Origin: a virus
Length of the DNA: 23,825 nucleotides
Virus record (IMG/VR): IMGVR_UViG_3300045141_000108
Location: 1-23,825 of that record
Direction: 5' to 3' (one strand)
A program made the translations under genes and the position numbers. Shown here piece by piece: positions 5,807 to 12,059 of this stretch (positions are counted from its first letter, which is position 1; each line of letters begins with the position of its first letter). The notes below the pieces were generated by a model. The model saw only the letters and a list, made by a program, of their open reading frames with translations, was not told the DNA's origin and did no database searches.

Positions 5807-5974
5807 ACAATCTGTACAAATGTCGTCCTCGTTCAGTAACTTAATGTCGTAGTATAGGAAACAGTTTCTACAAGCCTTGGTCTTCTTCACGTACCCGCTC
5901 AGTTTCCTCGGCAGGACTATGAAGTTCTTCGACTTCTGGCTCAAGCTGGGATTCTGATCTGGTGATTGATCCAT
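5798..5974 (-). CDS. Small zinc-ribbon protein (58 aa), overlapping frame
   Basis: An ATG at 5974 (minus) opens 58 codons to TAA at 5800-5798. The peptide runs MDQSPDQNPSLSQKSKNF, then IVLPRKLSGYVKKTKAC, and ends with two CxxC knuckles: C35-R-N-C38 and C53-T-D-C56, 14 residues apart. That is a compact zinc-ribbon layout common in small phage proteins. It overlaps the 3' end of the gene at 5868-6512 by 107 bases in another frame, and overlaps the convergent sulfatase stop by 9 bases. No good ribosome site is visible, so translation may depend on coupling. The paired CxxC motifs and a basic linker in a clean frame make chance less likely. It may bind nucleic acid or protein. Confidence 0.5.
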   Translation of the reverse strand: MDQSPDQNPSLSQKSKNFIVLPRKLSGYVKKTKACRNCFLYYDIKLLNEDDICTDCSG

Positions 5975-6512
5975 AGAGAAAGTCTAGCCATTCTTTAGGA
6001 ACGATCATAGTTTCTCCCAGCAAGAAGCTATGCATGAGATACTGTCCTGCGTCTATGACTCCCTCCATAAAGACGTCACGGTGTTGAGCATCTGTACCCA
6101 CCTTCTGTATGAAGCGGGACTTCTTTTCAATTTGCTTGATAGCAATGTCACCATTCATAATGGTATCCCAATTACTTCTGGCGTCTTGCCATAGCTCAAA
6201 GTTGTCAGGTATTACAGGCAACACTTCGTCTTCCACTGGCTCGCCAAACATAACGTCAGCGACTCGAACTGTGAAGATAGGAATTTGTCCTGAGAAGAAA
6301 CCAAGATAGAAGCACCTTGTCCTCTTAAGAGCTTCCAGTTCTCCATCATTCTCTATGCCAATGAGTGTGTAAACTGTATCACCAATTCGCATTCCTTCAA
6401 ATGGAATTGGCTTGTTGCCGTCTGAGAACTCAAAGTCCAAAGGGGCACTCACATTTACGTGAGCACCCCCATGAGCTTCTACTGTTGCTGGTGGGATATT
6501 AATAGGCTTCAA
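5868..6512 (-). CDS. Hypothetical protein in lysis operon (about 214 aa), TTG start
   Basis: The frame is open to an ATG at 6545, but I choose TTG 6512-6510. GGAGG lies 6 bases before it, and the TTGA overlaps the amidase stop by 4 bases, the usual coupled junction. The protein starts (M)KPINIPPATVEAHGG. Residues 20-100 alternate beta strands (HVNVSAPLDFEFSDG, DTVYTLIGIEN, CFYLGFFSGQIPIFTVRV). A helical stretch follows (about 105-190), then an acidic tail (EPEVEELHSPAEETERVREED). No transmembrane segment is seen, so it is not a holin. Being translationally coupled to the amidase suggests a role in lysis or in the virion lysin; I cannot name it. Confidence 0.7.
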   Translation of the reverse strand: MKPINIPPATVEAHGGAHVNVSAPLDFEFSDGNKPIPFEGMRIGDTVYTLIGIENDGELEALKRTRCFYLGFFSGQIPIFTVRVADVMFGEPVEDEVLPVIPDNFELWQDARSNWDTIMNGDIAIKQIEKKSRFIQKVGTDAQHRDVFMEGVIDAGQYLMHSFLLGETMIVPKEWLDFLYGSITRSESQLEPEVEELHSPAEETERVREEDQGL

Positions 6513-7291
6513 GCCTGGCCTCCTGTAGACCACCAAGGATTCCATTGATTGGTTTTAGTATCTAGAGAACAGACCCAAACAGCATTGTCTTTTCCTCTAG
6601 CTGTGACAATAATTGTGTCACCTTGAGTAGCGGCAGAAGGACTAGAGGTTAGTTCAAAGTCTGTAAAGACGTCATACCAAGTGTTAGGTTCTCCACCTTT
6701 ATTGGCGTAGAGACAGTTTGGTCCAGTTCCACGGACGAAATAGTATGGAGTTCCGTTGCTTGCTACGGCAACTTCTGGAGTATGCAAATCATCATCCTCT
6801 TGTTTGGGAGGCATTGGCAGGTCTGGAATGGGGCAACCAGCTTTAATGAAATCACAAATCTCGGGTCCAGGGCACATAGTATTGAACCAATGATTGTGAC
6901 AATACTTGATGTTAGAGATTTCATTTAGTATATCTCTATAGGCTACTTTAGCTTCATAGGGGAATGGATCGCCTAATCCTCCGAGGAAACAGACGGCTTC
7001 TGATTCGGAGTTTCCAGAGTTAGAACCATTTGCAGAACTGCGAATGCCATGATCACGACCGACGTAAACGTAACCATGAGGACACACAGCAAAATTATAG
7101 GCAATGTCGTTCCACCCTTGAGTATCCATATGATAATTCTGAATCACACGCATCTTTGTTGCACAAGAAGCATGTGGGAAGGAACCCATATGAGTTCCCT
7201 CCCAATGCCCTGTAGCAGAACGTGTGTTAATTCCTAAGGGAGTAGATTTAGGTGGCCTAGCTCCCCATTCACGTCTACTAACTTTGATCAA
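6509..7291 (-). CDS. Endolysin: N-acetylmuramoyl-L-alanine amidase (PGRP/Amidase_2) with lectin-like C-terminus
   Basis: Residues 1-155 match a peptidoglycan-recognition amidase: the opening VSRREWGARPP, first zinc ligand H29 (TGHWEG), GWNDIAYNF (60-67), and the H132...T138-x-C140-PG element supplying the other ligands. It would cut the bond between muramic acid and the stem peptide at the end of infection. Residues 170-260 form a beta-rich domain with W/G repeats (VASNGTPYYFVRG, TIIVTARGKDNAVWV, NQWNPWWSTGG) resembling tectonin or PLL-like lectin blades, presumably for wall binding. The start is TTG with GGGGAG 7 bases upstream, overlapping the previous stop. There is no signal peptide, so a holin is expected, but none is recognised here. 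The family assignment is strong; the lectin domain is tentative. Confidence 0.88.
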   Translation of the reverse strand: MIKVSRREWGARPPKSTPLGINTRSATGHWEGTHMGSFPHASCATKMRVIQNYHMDTQGWNDIAYNFAVCPHGYVYVGRDHGIRSSANGSNSGNSESEAVCFLGGLGDPFPYEAKVAYRDILNEISNIKYCHNHWFNTMCPGPEICDFIKAGCPIPDLPMPPKQEDDDLHTPEVAVASNGTPYYFVRGTGPNCLYANKGGEPNTWYDVFTDFELTSSPSAATQGDTIIVTARGKDNAVWVCSLDTKTNQWNPWWSTGGQA

Positions 7292-7294
7292 TAG

Positions 7295-7597
7295 CTATCT
7301 CCCCTTGTCTTCTTCGTATGTACCATGATGGTGCTTTACTTCTGCCATTTCTTTTGTAATATCTTCATCTTCTGACCAGGTTGCTATCAATACTTCATAA
7401 AGACGAAATGTTAATGGACTGAATCTAACTGGTGAGCAATGGACACAAGCGTTTGATTTGTCAAGATGATAGTTCTGATAAAAGCACCATAACAGAACTT
7501 CATTTACGTCGATCAATTCAACAGCCTCTCCATTTTCATTGTAGCCTGGTACTGGTCCATCTTCTGTTACTGATTCAGATAATTCACCAGGGATCAT
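7295..7597 (-). CDS. Hypothetical protein (100 aa)
   Basis: This frame runs from ATG 7597 to TAG 7297-7295. The stop lies within the ribosome site of the amidase, so the two are coupled. The sequence starts MIPGELSESVTEDG, includes EAVELIDVNEVLLWCFYQNYHL, a C-x-H-C segment (ACVHCSPVRF) and an acidic, His-containing tail (EVKHHHGTYEEDKGR). One CxHC alone is not enough to claim a zinc site. No membrane segment is seen, so I do not call it a holin, although its place just before the lysin is where one might be expected. The function is unknown. Confidence 0.65.
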   Translation of the reverse strand: MIPGELSESVTEDGPVPGYNENGEAVELIDVNEVLLWCFYQNYHLDKSNACVHCSPVRFSPLTFRLYEVLIATWSEDEDITKEMAEVKHHHGTYEEDKGR

Positions 7598-7609
7598 GAC
7601 TCAGATTTG

Positions 7610-7756
7610 TTAGCTATCCTCATGTAGTGCTTCCAACCATTGTTCAACTTCCCCAAGCTCTAGACTCTCTTCCCCAATAGGCAAGTAATCTACATCATCT
7701 CCTTCCGTTTCGCTTGCGGCTTCGTTTGGGTTTTCTACGTTAGGGGTATCAGACAC
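7610..7756 (-). CDS. Small acidic hypothetical protein (48 aa), GTG start
   Basis: A GTG at 7756 opens 48 codons, starting VSDTPNVENPNEAASETEG and containing YLPIGEESLELGEVEQWL, ending at TAA 7612-7610. The start sits inside the stop of the preceding gene (GTGTCTGA, 8-base overlap), and the stop is 12 bases before the next ATG, so it fills an otherwise empty gap exactly. The peptide is strongly acidic with an amphipathic C-terminal helix. It may be a partner or inhibitor of a basic protein; that is speculation. The fit and lack of in-frame stops support a real gene. Confidence 0.5.
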   Translation of the reverse strand: MSDTPNVENPNEAASETEGDDVDYLPIGEESLELGEVEQWLEALHEDS

Positions 7757-8051
7757 GAAAGGTCATAACTTTCTGAATAGCTGATCCAAGGTCAATGTTC
7801 TTTTCAGCACAGAATTTGAAGATGCAAAGAGTAGCATGAGCTAGTTCAATGGGAATTCCCATATACTCATGAGAAGAACTATCCTCAATGGCAATTTCTT
7901 GAAAAGGCCAACCTTGATTCTCTAGGAGAGTTACTTGTTCCATGAAGAATGAAACTTCATCAGAAACAGTAGTCTCAGATTCATCTTCGTGACGCATTGA
8001 ATCAATGATTGATTGAACACTATCCCAATCAATCTGGGTTGTTGCTGTCAT
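7749..8051 (-). CDS. MazG-like NTP pyrophosphohydrolase-related protein (100 aa)
   Basis: Residues 30-98 resemble small phage MazG/dCTPase-like proteins: a first helix DEVSFFMEQVTLL, a variable middle, then GIPIELAHATLCIFKFCAEKNIDLGSAI divided at its turn, where family members usually show ELAD followed by an I/V-rich helix and a GIDL turn. The usual metal-binding Asp of ELAD is His here (H72), and the first acidic pair is reduced, so activity may be lost or altered. Active members hydrolyse nucleotides to the monophosphate and pyrophosphate. GAGGAAGAG lies before the ATG. It is in the minus-strand operon between two small genes. The fold is likely; the reaction is uncertain. Confidence 0.5.
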   Translation of the reverse strand: MTATTQIDWDSVQSIIDSMRHEDESETTVSDEVSFFMEQVTLLENQGWPFQEIAIEDSSSHEYMGIPIELAHATLCIFKFCAEKNIDLGSAIQKVMTFRV

Positions 8052-8229
8052 TTATCTCTTCCTCTATCCAATAGGGTTCGATTTGTTGTGTGATTGTCAT
8101 ACCTGGGTAACGGCTTGGGTCTAGAGAATGTAAGGCATTAAGCCATCTTCTATCTGCCCTTCCAGAATCATAGGCTTGGATCGTTACCTCTATCAATATG
8201 CGGGCTTTGAACTTCTTTTCGCTGCGCAC
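8029..8229 (-). CDS. First gene of lysis operon, hypothetical (66 aa), leaderless GTG start
   Basis: The protein begins VRSEKKFKARILIEVTIQAYDSG and contains RRWLNALHSLDPSRYPGM, ending EEEINDSNNPD. The GTG start is 7 bases after a TATAGT -10, so transcription should begin at or next to the start codon. No Shine-Dalgarno fits in that space. A beta strand (ARILIEVTIQAY) followed by a helix suggests a small alpha/beta protein. It overlaps the MazG-like gene by 23 bases. I do not recognise a family. Confidence 0.65.
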   Translation of the reverse strand: MRSEKKFKARILIEVTIQAYDSGRADRRWLNALHSLDPSRYPGMTITQQIEPYWIEEEINDSNNPD

Positions 8230-8236
8230 GTCCCGT

Positions 8237-8265
8237 ACTATACATTATTTTGGGTAGCTTGTCAA
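8237..8265 (-). promoter_or_regulatory. Leftward promoter, consensus, leaderless
   Basis: On the minus strand TTGACA (8265-8260), a 17-base spacer and TATAGT (8242-8237) form a near-perfect housekeeping-sigma promoter. Seven bases separate the -10 from the GTG at 8229, which puts the start codon at the predicted +1. It should drive the amidase-containing operon. Confidence 0.8.
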
Positions 8266-8270
8266 GGCTT

Positions 8271-8299
8271 TTCTCATCACTTGACGTGTAGTTTATAAC
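8271..8299 (+). promoter_or_regulatory. Rightward promoter of structural operon, leaderless
   Basis: TTCTCA (8271-8276), 17 bases, TATAAC (8294-8299), then 6 bases to the GTG at 8306. The -35 is partial (4 of 6) and the -10 good (5 of 6). A TTGACG at 8281 is wrongly spaced. A weaker -35 would suit activation or late expression. It lies back to back with the leftward promoter. Confidence 0.6.
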
Positions 8300-8305
8300 T
8301 TAAAC

Positions 8306-8851
8306 GTGGCAAGGAAATCCGAGGTTACGTCCAACCCCATTCGGATGTTGCGATTAAGTCGAACTATGACACTAGAACAGTTCTCGGATGCGTGTGGGAT
8401 ACATCTACAGGCTGTATATCTCAATGAGATGGGCATGTATCCTACTATTCTTCCAGCTATTCTGCGAACGATGAAGTATTATGGAGAAATCCCTGAGGAA
8501 GCAGAAGAGGAATATCAAGCCTATGTTAAAACTGAACGATATAGTTTCGGAGACAATCATACGCCATACGAACTTGGAACTCCAAGCATTACAGTATCAT
8601 CAATTAAGACTTTTCGGACCATACTTGGATACTCAACTGCGTTTGGATTTGCAAAGGCCATCTGTATTAACCCAACAATTATCCGACGGGTAGAGTTTGC
8701 CAAGGCACTTGAATTTCCAGGACAATTGAACTTTGCACTCCGAGATATTCAAGTACCACCGGATGATATTGAAGAACTAGAACTGAGGCATCAAGAGTTT
8801 TATGGAAGATTTAGACTTCGGAACCGACGAACCAGCAGTAGCAAAGCCTGA
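8306..8851 (+). CDS. Double helix-turn-helix regulator (181 aa)
   Basis: The GTG start is at the predicted transcription start. Two similar helical units are visible: residues 11-60 with an XRE-like HTH (TLEQFSDACGIHLQAV, then YLNEMG) and residues 98-150 with a second (STAFGFAKAICINPTII, then RRVEFAK). Each is followed by a P-x-x-I type end. The C-terminus is basic (RFRLRNRRTSSSKA). Two HTH units in tandem suggest binding to two half-sites as a monomer or to adjacent operators. As first gene of the structural operon, beside a divergent promoter pair, it could control both directions. It overlaps the terminase small subunit gene by 50 bases. The DNA-binding role is likely; the target is unknown. 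Confidence 0.65.
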   Translation: MARKSEVTSNPIRMLRLSRTMTLEQFSDACGIHLQAVYLNEMGMYPTILPAILRTMKYYGEIPEEAEEEYQAYVKTERYSFGDNHTPYELGTPSITVSSIKTFRTILGYSTAFGFAKAICINPTIIRRVEFAKALEFPGQLNFALRDIQVPPDDIEELELRHQEFYGRFRLRNRRTSSSKA

Positions 8852-9491
8852 ACCTCCTAAATTAAGTGACGCAGATATTCGTGTTCTCTCTTATGTAGAG
8901 CAGTTGTATTGGGAAACTGGGAAGGTGCCCTCTCAGGCTGCTGTAGTAGATGGCCTTGATCCCCTTGCCAGCCTTAAGACTAGAAACCTTGTCAAGAAGG
9001 CGTGGGAGAAGGAAAGATTTCAAAGGGCATTAACAGAACGTGGAATAGAATTCAAAATTGAAGAGAAGATTCTCTCACCAAAGCAGATAGTTTTGGTCAA
9101 TATGCTTCTGAATGTGGGAGATAAGAAGTCTCTAAGACAGAAATTGGAGCTTCTTAAGGTCACAATGGTTCAGTATAATGCTTGGTTACGCGACCCTGCT
9201 TTTCATCAATACCTTACAATGCGTACTGAACAGCTATTCAATCACTCAGATCATGAAGCGTATAAGAGTCTAGTAGAGCAAGTGATGAATGGTGACGTTA
9301 CTGCCATGAAATTGTTCTTTGAAATGCGGGGTATTTACAATCCCAAGGTTACTGTTGACATTAATATTGAAACTGTTGTATATCGCCTTGTTGAAATTGT
9401 TGGTCGTCATGTTAGAGATCCCCAAATACTTCAATCAATTGCTAAAGAGGTTGAAGAGTTAGGATTGCCAAAACGTGCCCTCACGGCTTAA
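8802..9491 (+). CDS. terS: Terminase small subunit-like protein (229 aa)
   Basis: The gene starts inside the previous one (MEDLDFGTDEPAVAKPEPP) with AAGAG shortly upstream. Residues 20-75 form a helix-turn-helix-like region (LSDADIRVLSYVEQLYW, GKVPSQAAVVDG). The central part resembles phage small terminases with an insertion-element-type HTH (LSPKQIVLVNMLLN, TMVQYNAWLRDPAFHQYL). The C-terminus is helical and suited to oligomerisation. In packaging the small subunit selects viral DNA and hands it to the large subunit. The assignment rests on position directly before the large terminase (17-base overlap) plus the HTH pattern. Confidence 0.75.
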   Translation: MEDLDFGTDEPAVAKPEPPKLSDADIRVLSYVEQLYWETGKVPSQAAVVDGLDPLASLKTRNLVKKAWEKERFQRALTERGIEFKIEEKILSPKQIVLVNMLLNVGDKKSLRQKLELLKVTMVQYNAWLRDPAFHQYLTMRTEQLFNHSDHEAYKSLVEQVMNGDVTAMKLFFEMRGIYNPKVTVDINIETVVYRLVEIVGRHVRDPQILQSIAKEVEELGLPKRALTA

Positions 9492-10980
9492 AGCAGGAAT
9501 TAAAAACGAAAAACAAGCGTTTCAATCATTTGCTGACGCTTTACGTGAATCTGTTCGTTTCCCAAACATTAATAACTATAAACCGCATGAGAAACAGCAA
9601 ATGTTCCATGAGAGCCATGCACCTAAGAGGCAGTTCGTAGGGGGCAACAGGAGCGGAAAGTCCTTTGCTGGTGCGGCAGAAGCCATATGGTACGGCAAGG
9701 GTGAGCACCTATATAAGAGGCTGCCCTGGGACGTGCCCACAAGAGGTAGGATTGTAACTGTTGATTTCAAACAAGGCTGGGAAAAGATTATCAAGCCTCT
9801 GTTACAAGCTCTAATTCCCAAGACTATGCTTATTGATGGGTCATGGGATCGTAGCTTCAACAAAGACTTGCACACGCTTACTTTGGATAATGGTGCGTTC
9901 ATAGAGATTATGTCCTATGAACAAGAACTAGACAAGTTCGCTGGTACTTCTCGCCACTGGATTTGGTTTGACGAAGAACCTCCCAAAGAGATTTTCACCG
10001 AATGTATGCTCAGGTTGCTAGATACAGAAGGTCATTGGTGGATGACGATGACTCCTGTAGAAGGTATGACGTGGACATATGATGATATTTATTCTAGGTA
10101 CGGTATTGATCCATATCTCTTTGTTGTCGAGGTTGATATGGACGATAATCCGTATCTTACTACGGAGGGGAAAGAGCTGGCATTAAGTGGTCTTTCCCAA
10201 GAAGACCTAGATGCTCGTAAGCATGGTAAGTATATCAGTATCGGTGGATTGATTTACCCTGAGTTTGATCAATATAAGCATGTGATTGAACCTACAGGAA
10301 CTCCACCTGGCTGGTTACGCTTTGATATGATGGATAGTGGTTTGCGAAATCCAACTGCTTGGTTGTTTGCTTGTGTGGATCGTGAAGGAACGGTTATTAT
10401 TCTAGATGAACATTATGAAGCTGGACGAATTGTATCTCATCATGCCAAGATAGTAAAGGAAAAAGACGAATCCTTCGGTGCTCCTGCTTATCGTGTTGGT
10501 GATCCTAGTATTGTTAGTCGTAATCCTGTCACCGGAACATCCATCCAATTGGAGTACGTTTTCAACGGCGTACCTATTATTCCTGGCAATAACGATGTTT
10601 CTGCTGGTATATTACGCCTCAAAACTTATCTCTCAGGCTCCGTAGTTGAAGGGTCTAAGTCTCCTAAACTATACATTTGTAGGAACTGTGTCAATCTGAT
10701 CTGGGAAATGAGAAAATATCGTTGGAAAAGATGGGCACATAAACAACTGAATTATGAGCGTAACAGGCCAGAAGAACCCGTTAAAAAGGACGATCACGCT
10801 TGCGATGCCTTGCGCTATGGTATAGCGTCACGACCAGAGACGGACGATGGCGCATTCGTCCCTGCCACCCACCCCAACTACGGGAGTGAGGCAGTAGAAT
10901 TAGACAAACCTGTTATTGATAGAGAGATTACTCTAGCCAACAGAAAGTATGCAGACTACAATCTAGGAGAAGATTACTAG
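9475..10980 (+). CDS. terL: Terminase large subunit (501 aa)
   Basis: This packaging motor has an N-terminal ATPase with Walker A GGNRSGKS (56-63), Walker B WIWFDEE (162-168, catalytic E167/E168) and coupling motif TMTP (191-194). The C-terminal RNase H-like nuclease has D284 in RFDMMDSG followed by RNPTAWLF, and the closing DHACD motif (440-444) with ALRY. Both halves are complete and the length is typical. It translocates DNA into the prohead through the portal and makes the end cuts. The start is GTG, overlapping the small subunit by 17 bases, and AGGA lies about 10 bases upstream. The next gene begins on its last base (TAGTG). Confidence 0.97.
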   Translation: MPSRLKAGIKNEKQAFQSFADALRESVRFPNINNYKPHEKQQMFHESHAPKRQFVGGNRSGKSFAGAAEAIWYGKGEHLYKRLPWDVPTRGRIVTVDFKQGWEKIIKPLLQALIPKTMLIDGSWDRSFNKDLHTLTLDNGAFIEIMSYEQELDKFAGTSRHWIWFDEEPPKEIFTECMLRLLDTEGHWWMTMTPVEGMTWTYDDIYSRYGIDPYLFVVEVDMDDNPYLTTEGKELALSGLSQEDLDARKHGKYISIGGLIYPEFDQYKHVIEPTGTPPGWLRFDMMDSGLRNPTAWLFACVDREGTVIILDEHYEAGRIVSHHAKIVKEKDESFGAPAYRVGDPSIVSRNPVTGTSIQLEYVFNGVPIIPGNNDVSAGILRLKTYLSGSVVEGSKSPKLYICRNCVNLIWEMRKYRWKRWAHKQLNYERNRPEEPVKKDDHACDALRYGIASRPETDDGAFVPATHPNYGSEAVELDKPVIDREITLANRKYADYNLGEDY

Positions 10981-11381
10981 TGGCATTTGAAATTCGTGTT
11001 GATGGTGAGACAGTTCATGAGATTGACATTGATCCTCGTCTTGTGACTGGTGTTAGTCTTATGTCTGCTCAGGGTGAAGCCGGAGTTGCTGGTTCTCCTC
11101 TTTCTGGAGAAGGAAATAACTGGGTGAATCTTACGCTTAAGGTTCAACAGCCCACGGCGCTTCCTGTAGTAGAAGATAATGCTCGTCTTGCAGCAGAGGA
11201 AAATAAGGACGAGTATCTTGTTCATAATCCTGTTGCAGTTCAGACAGAAGAGAACATTGGGAAGCCTGCTGAGGATGCTGAGAATCTTCCTGAAGAGAAG
11301 GCTGATCCAGGAAATCATACCCCTGAAGAGAAGCCAGCAAAGTCTGAAAAGACTACAGAAAAGGTTCCGGCTTCTAAGTAA
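10980..11381 (+). CDS. Hypothetical protein with acidic, Lys/Glu-rich tail (133 aa)
   Basis: GTG start overlaps the terminase stop by one base. Residues 1-62 form a beta-rich unit (FEIRVDGETVHEIDIDP, then NWVNLTLKVQQP). From 63 on the sequence is low complexity, rich in Glu, Lys, Pro and Ala (EENKDEYLVHN, AEDAENLPEEKADPG, EEKPAKSEKTTEKVPASK), probably disordered. It lies between terminase and portal, where small packaging- or capsid-related proteins are often found. The family is not recognised. Confidence 0.75.
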   Translation: MAFEIRVDGETVHEIDIDPRLVTGVSLMSAQGEAGVAGSPLSGEGNNWVNLTLKVQQPTALPVVEDNARLAAEENKDEYLVHNPVAVQTEENIGKPAEDAENLPEEKADPGNHTPEEKPAKSEKTTEKVPASK

Positions 11382-11908
11382 TGTTCCAGAAGATAGATAC
11401 TCTTATTGCTTCACCGGGTTGCTGCTTCCTATGTGGAAGTGGTAACAAGCCTCCATATGTTGATTTTGGTACAAGCATTGATTACTACGGAGCGGTAGTA
11501 TTGTGCCATGAATGTATGGAGGCCGGTGGAGCACTTGTTGGAATGCTTACTGCTGATAAGTATATGGAATCTTTTAAAGCAATGGCTGATTTGACAAAGC
11601 GAGTAGAAACTCTGCAATATGAGAATGAAGCTTTGCGTCATGCCATTGAAGAACTCAACTTTGCCAATTTCCACTCTGGCGAAATGATGGTGGTCCTTGA
11701 TTCTAGCGGCGATAATTATACAGTCAGTGGTGCTGTTGCTGCTGTTACTCGTGTTTTGGAAGGTTCTGAAAGCTCTGATGAAGTATCACGAAGTTCAACA
11801 GAACTCCTGGATTCTGGAACGGGAGAGAATGATGAATCGAGTGATGACGAAGGAGTGGACGAGTTACGCTCAACTCCAGACGAGTCAGACTTCAAGTTTA
11901 AGCTCTGA
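11381..11908 (+). CDS. Zinc-ribbon and coiled-coil protein (175 aa)
   Basis: The ATG shares the A of the previous TAA (TAATG). Residues 14-46 hold two knuckles, C15-F-L-C18 and C42-H-E-C45, 23 residues apart, with FGTSIDYYGAVVLC between: a zinc-ribbon of the kind that follows a protein or nucleic-acid interface. Residues 60-95 (YMESFKAMADLTKRVETL, YENEALRHAIEEL) are a heptad-like coiled coil. The C-terminal 50 residues are an acidic Ser/Asp/Glu tail (SSDDEGVDELRSTPDESD) that overlaps the next frame. The role is unknown; it may be a small accessory of head assembly or packaging. Confidence 0.75.
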   Translation: MFQKIDTLIASPGCCFLCGSGNKPPYVDFGTSIDYYGAVVLCHECMEAGGALVGMLTADKYMESFKAMADLTKRVETLQYENEALRHAIEELNFANFHSGEMMVVLDSSGDNYTVSGAVAAVTRVLEGSESSDEVSRSSTELLDSGTGENDESSDDEGVDELRSTPDESDFKFKL

Positions 11909-12059
11909 AAATGAAGATGTTGGAATGTCTGACGAAGAGGAATTGCGTCGTTGGACAGAATCTCTTGCCAATCCTGGGCTTGGAGAAGAACTAATTGAGT
12001 CTTACGGAAATGAGTTCGCCGAACTCGGCCTCATCCCAACAAACGAAGACAACGTTTGA
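11832..12059 (+). CDS. Small acidic hypothetical protein (75 aa, start uncertain)
   Basis: The frame ending at 12059 bridges the gap before the portal. The starts considered are ATG 11832, preceded at 6 bases by GGGAG, and ATG 11925, which leaves a 44-residue acidic protein (MSDEEELRRWTESLANPG). The frame is open further back to 11697, where it would encode a hydrophobic helix, but that part lies wholly inside the preceding gene and is probably incidental. The last 44 residues look like a real helical acidic protein ending LGLIPTNEDNV. It overlaps the portal start by 65 bases (49 if the portal begins at ATG 12010). The function is unknown. Confidence 0.45.
   Translation: MNRVMTKEWTSYAQLQTSQTSSLSSENEDVGMSDEEELRRWTESLANPGLGEELIESYGNEFAELGLIPTNEDNV

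Noticed and set aside
5807-5867. Terminator between the convergent sulfatase and lysis operons
   Set aside because: Only a weak 6-base inverted repeat is visible, and most of the interval is coding in the zinc-ribbon frame.
11697-11908. Hydrophobic N-terminal extension (transmembrane-like) of the frame ending at 12059
   Set aside because: It lies wholly inside the 11381-11908 gene in another frame, has no ribosome site, and the Leu/Val run reflects GTT/GCT repeats of the true frame. A holin here is therefore not claimed.
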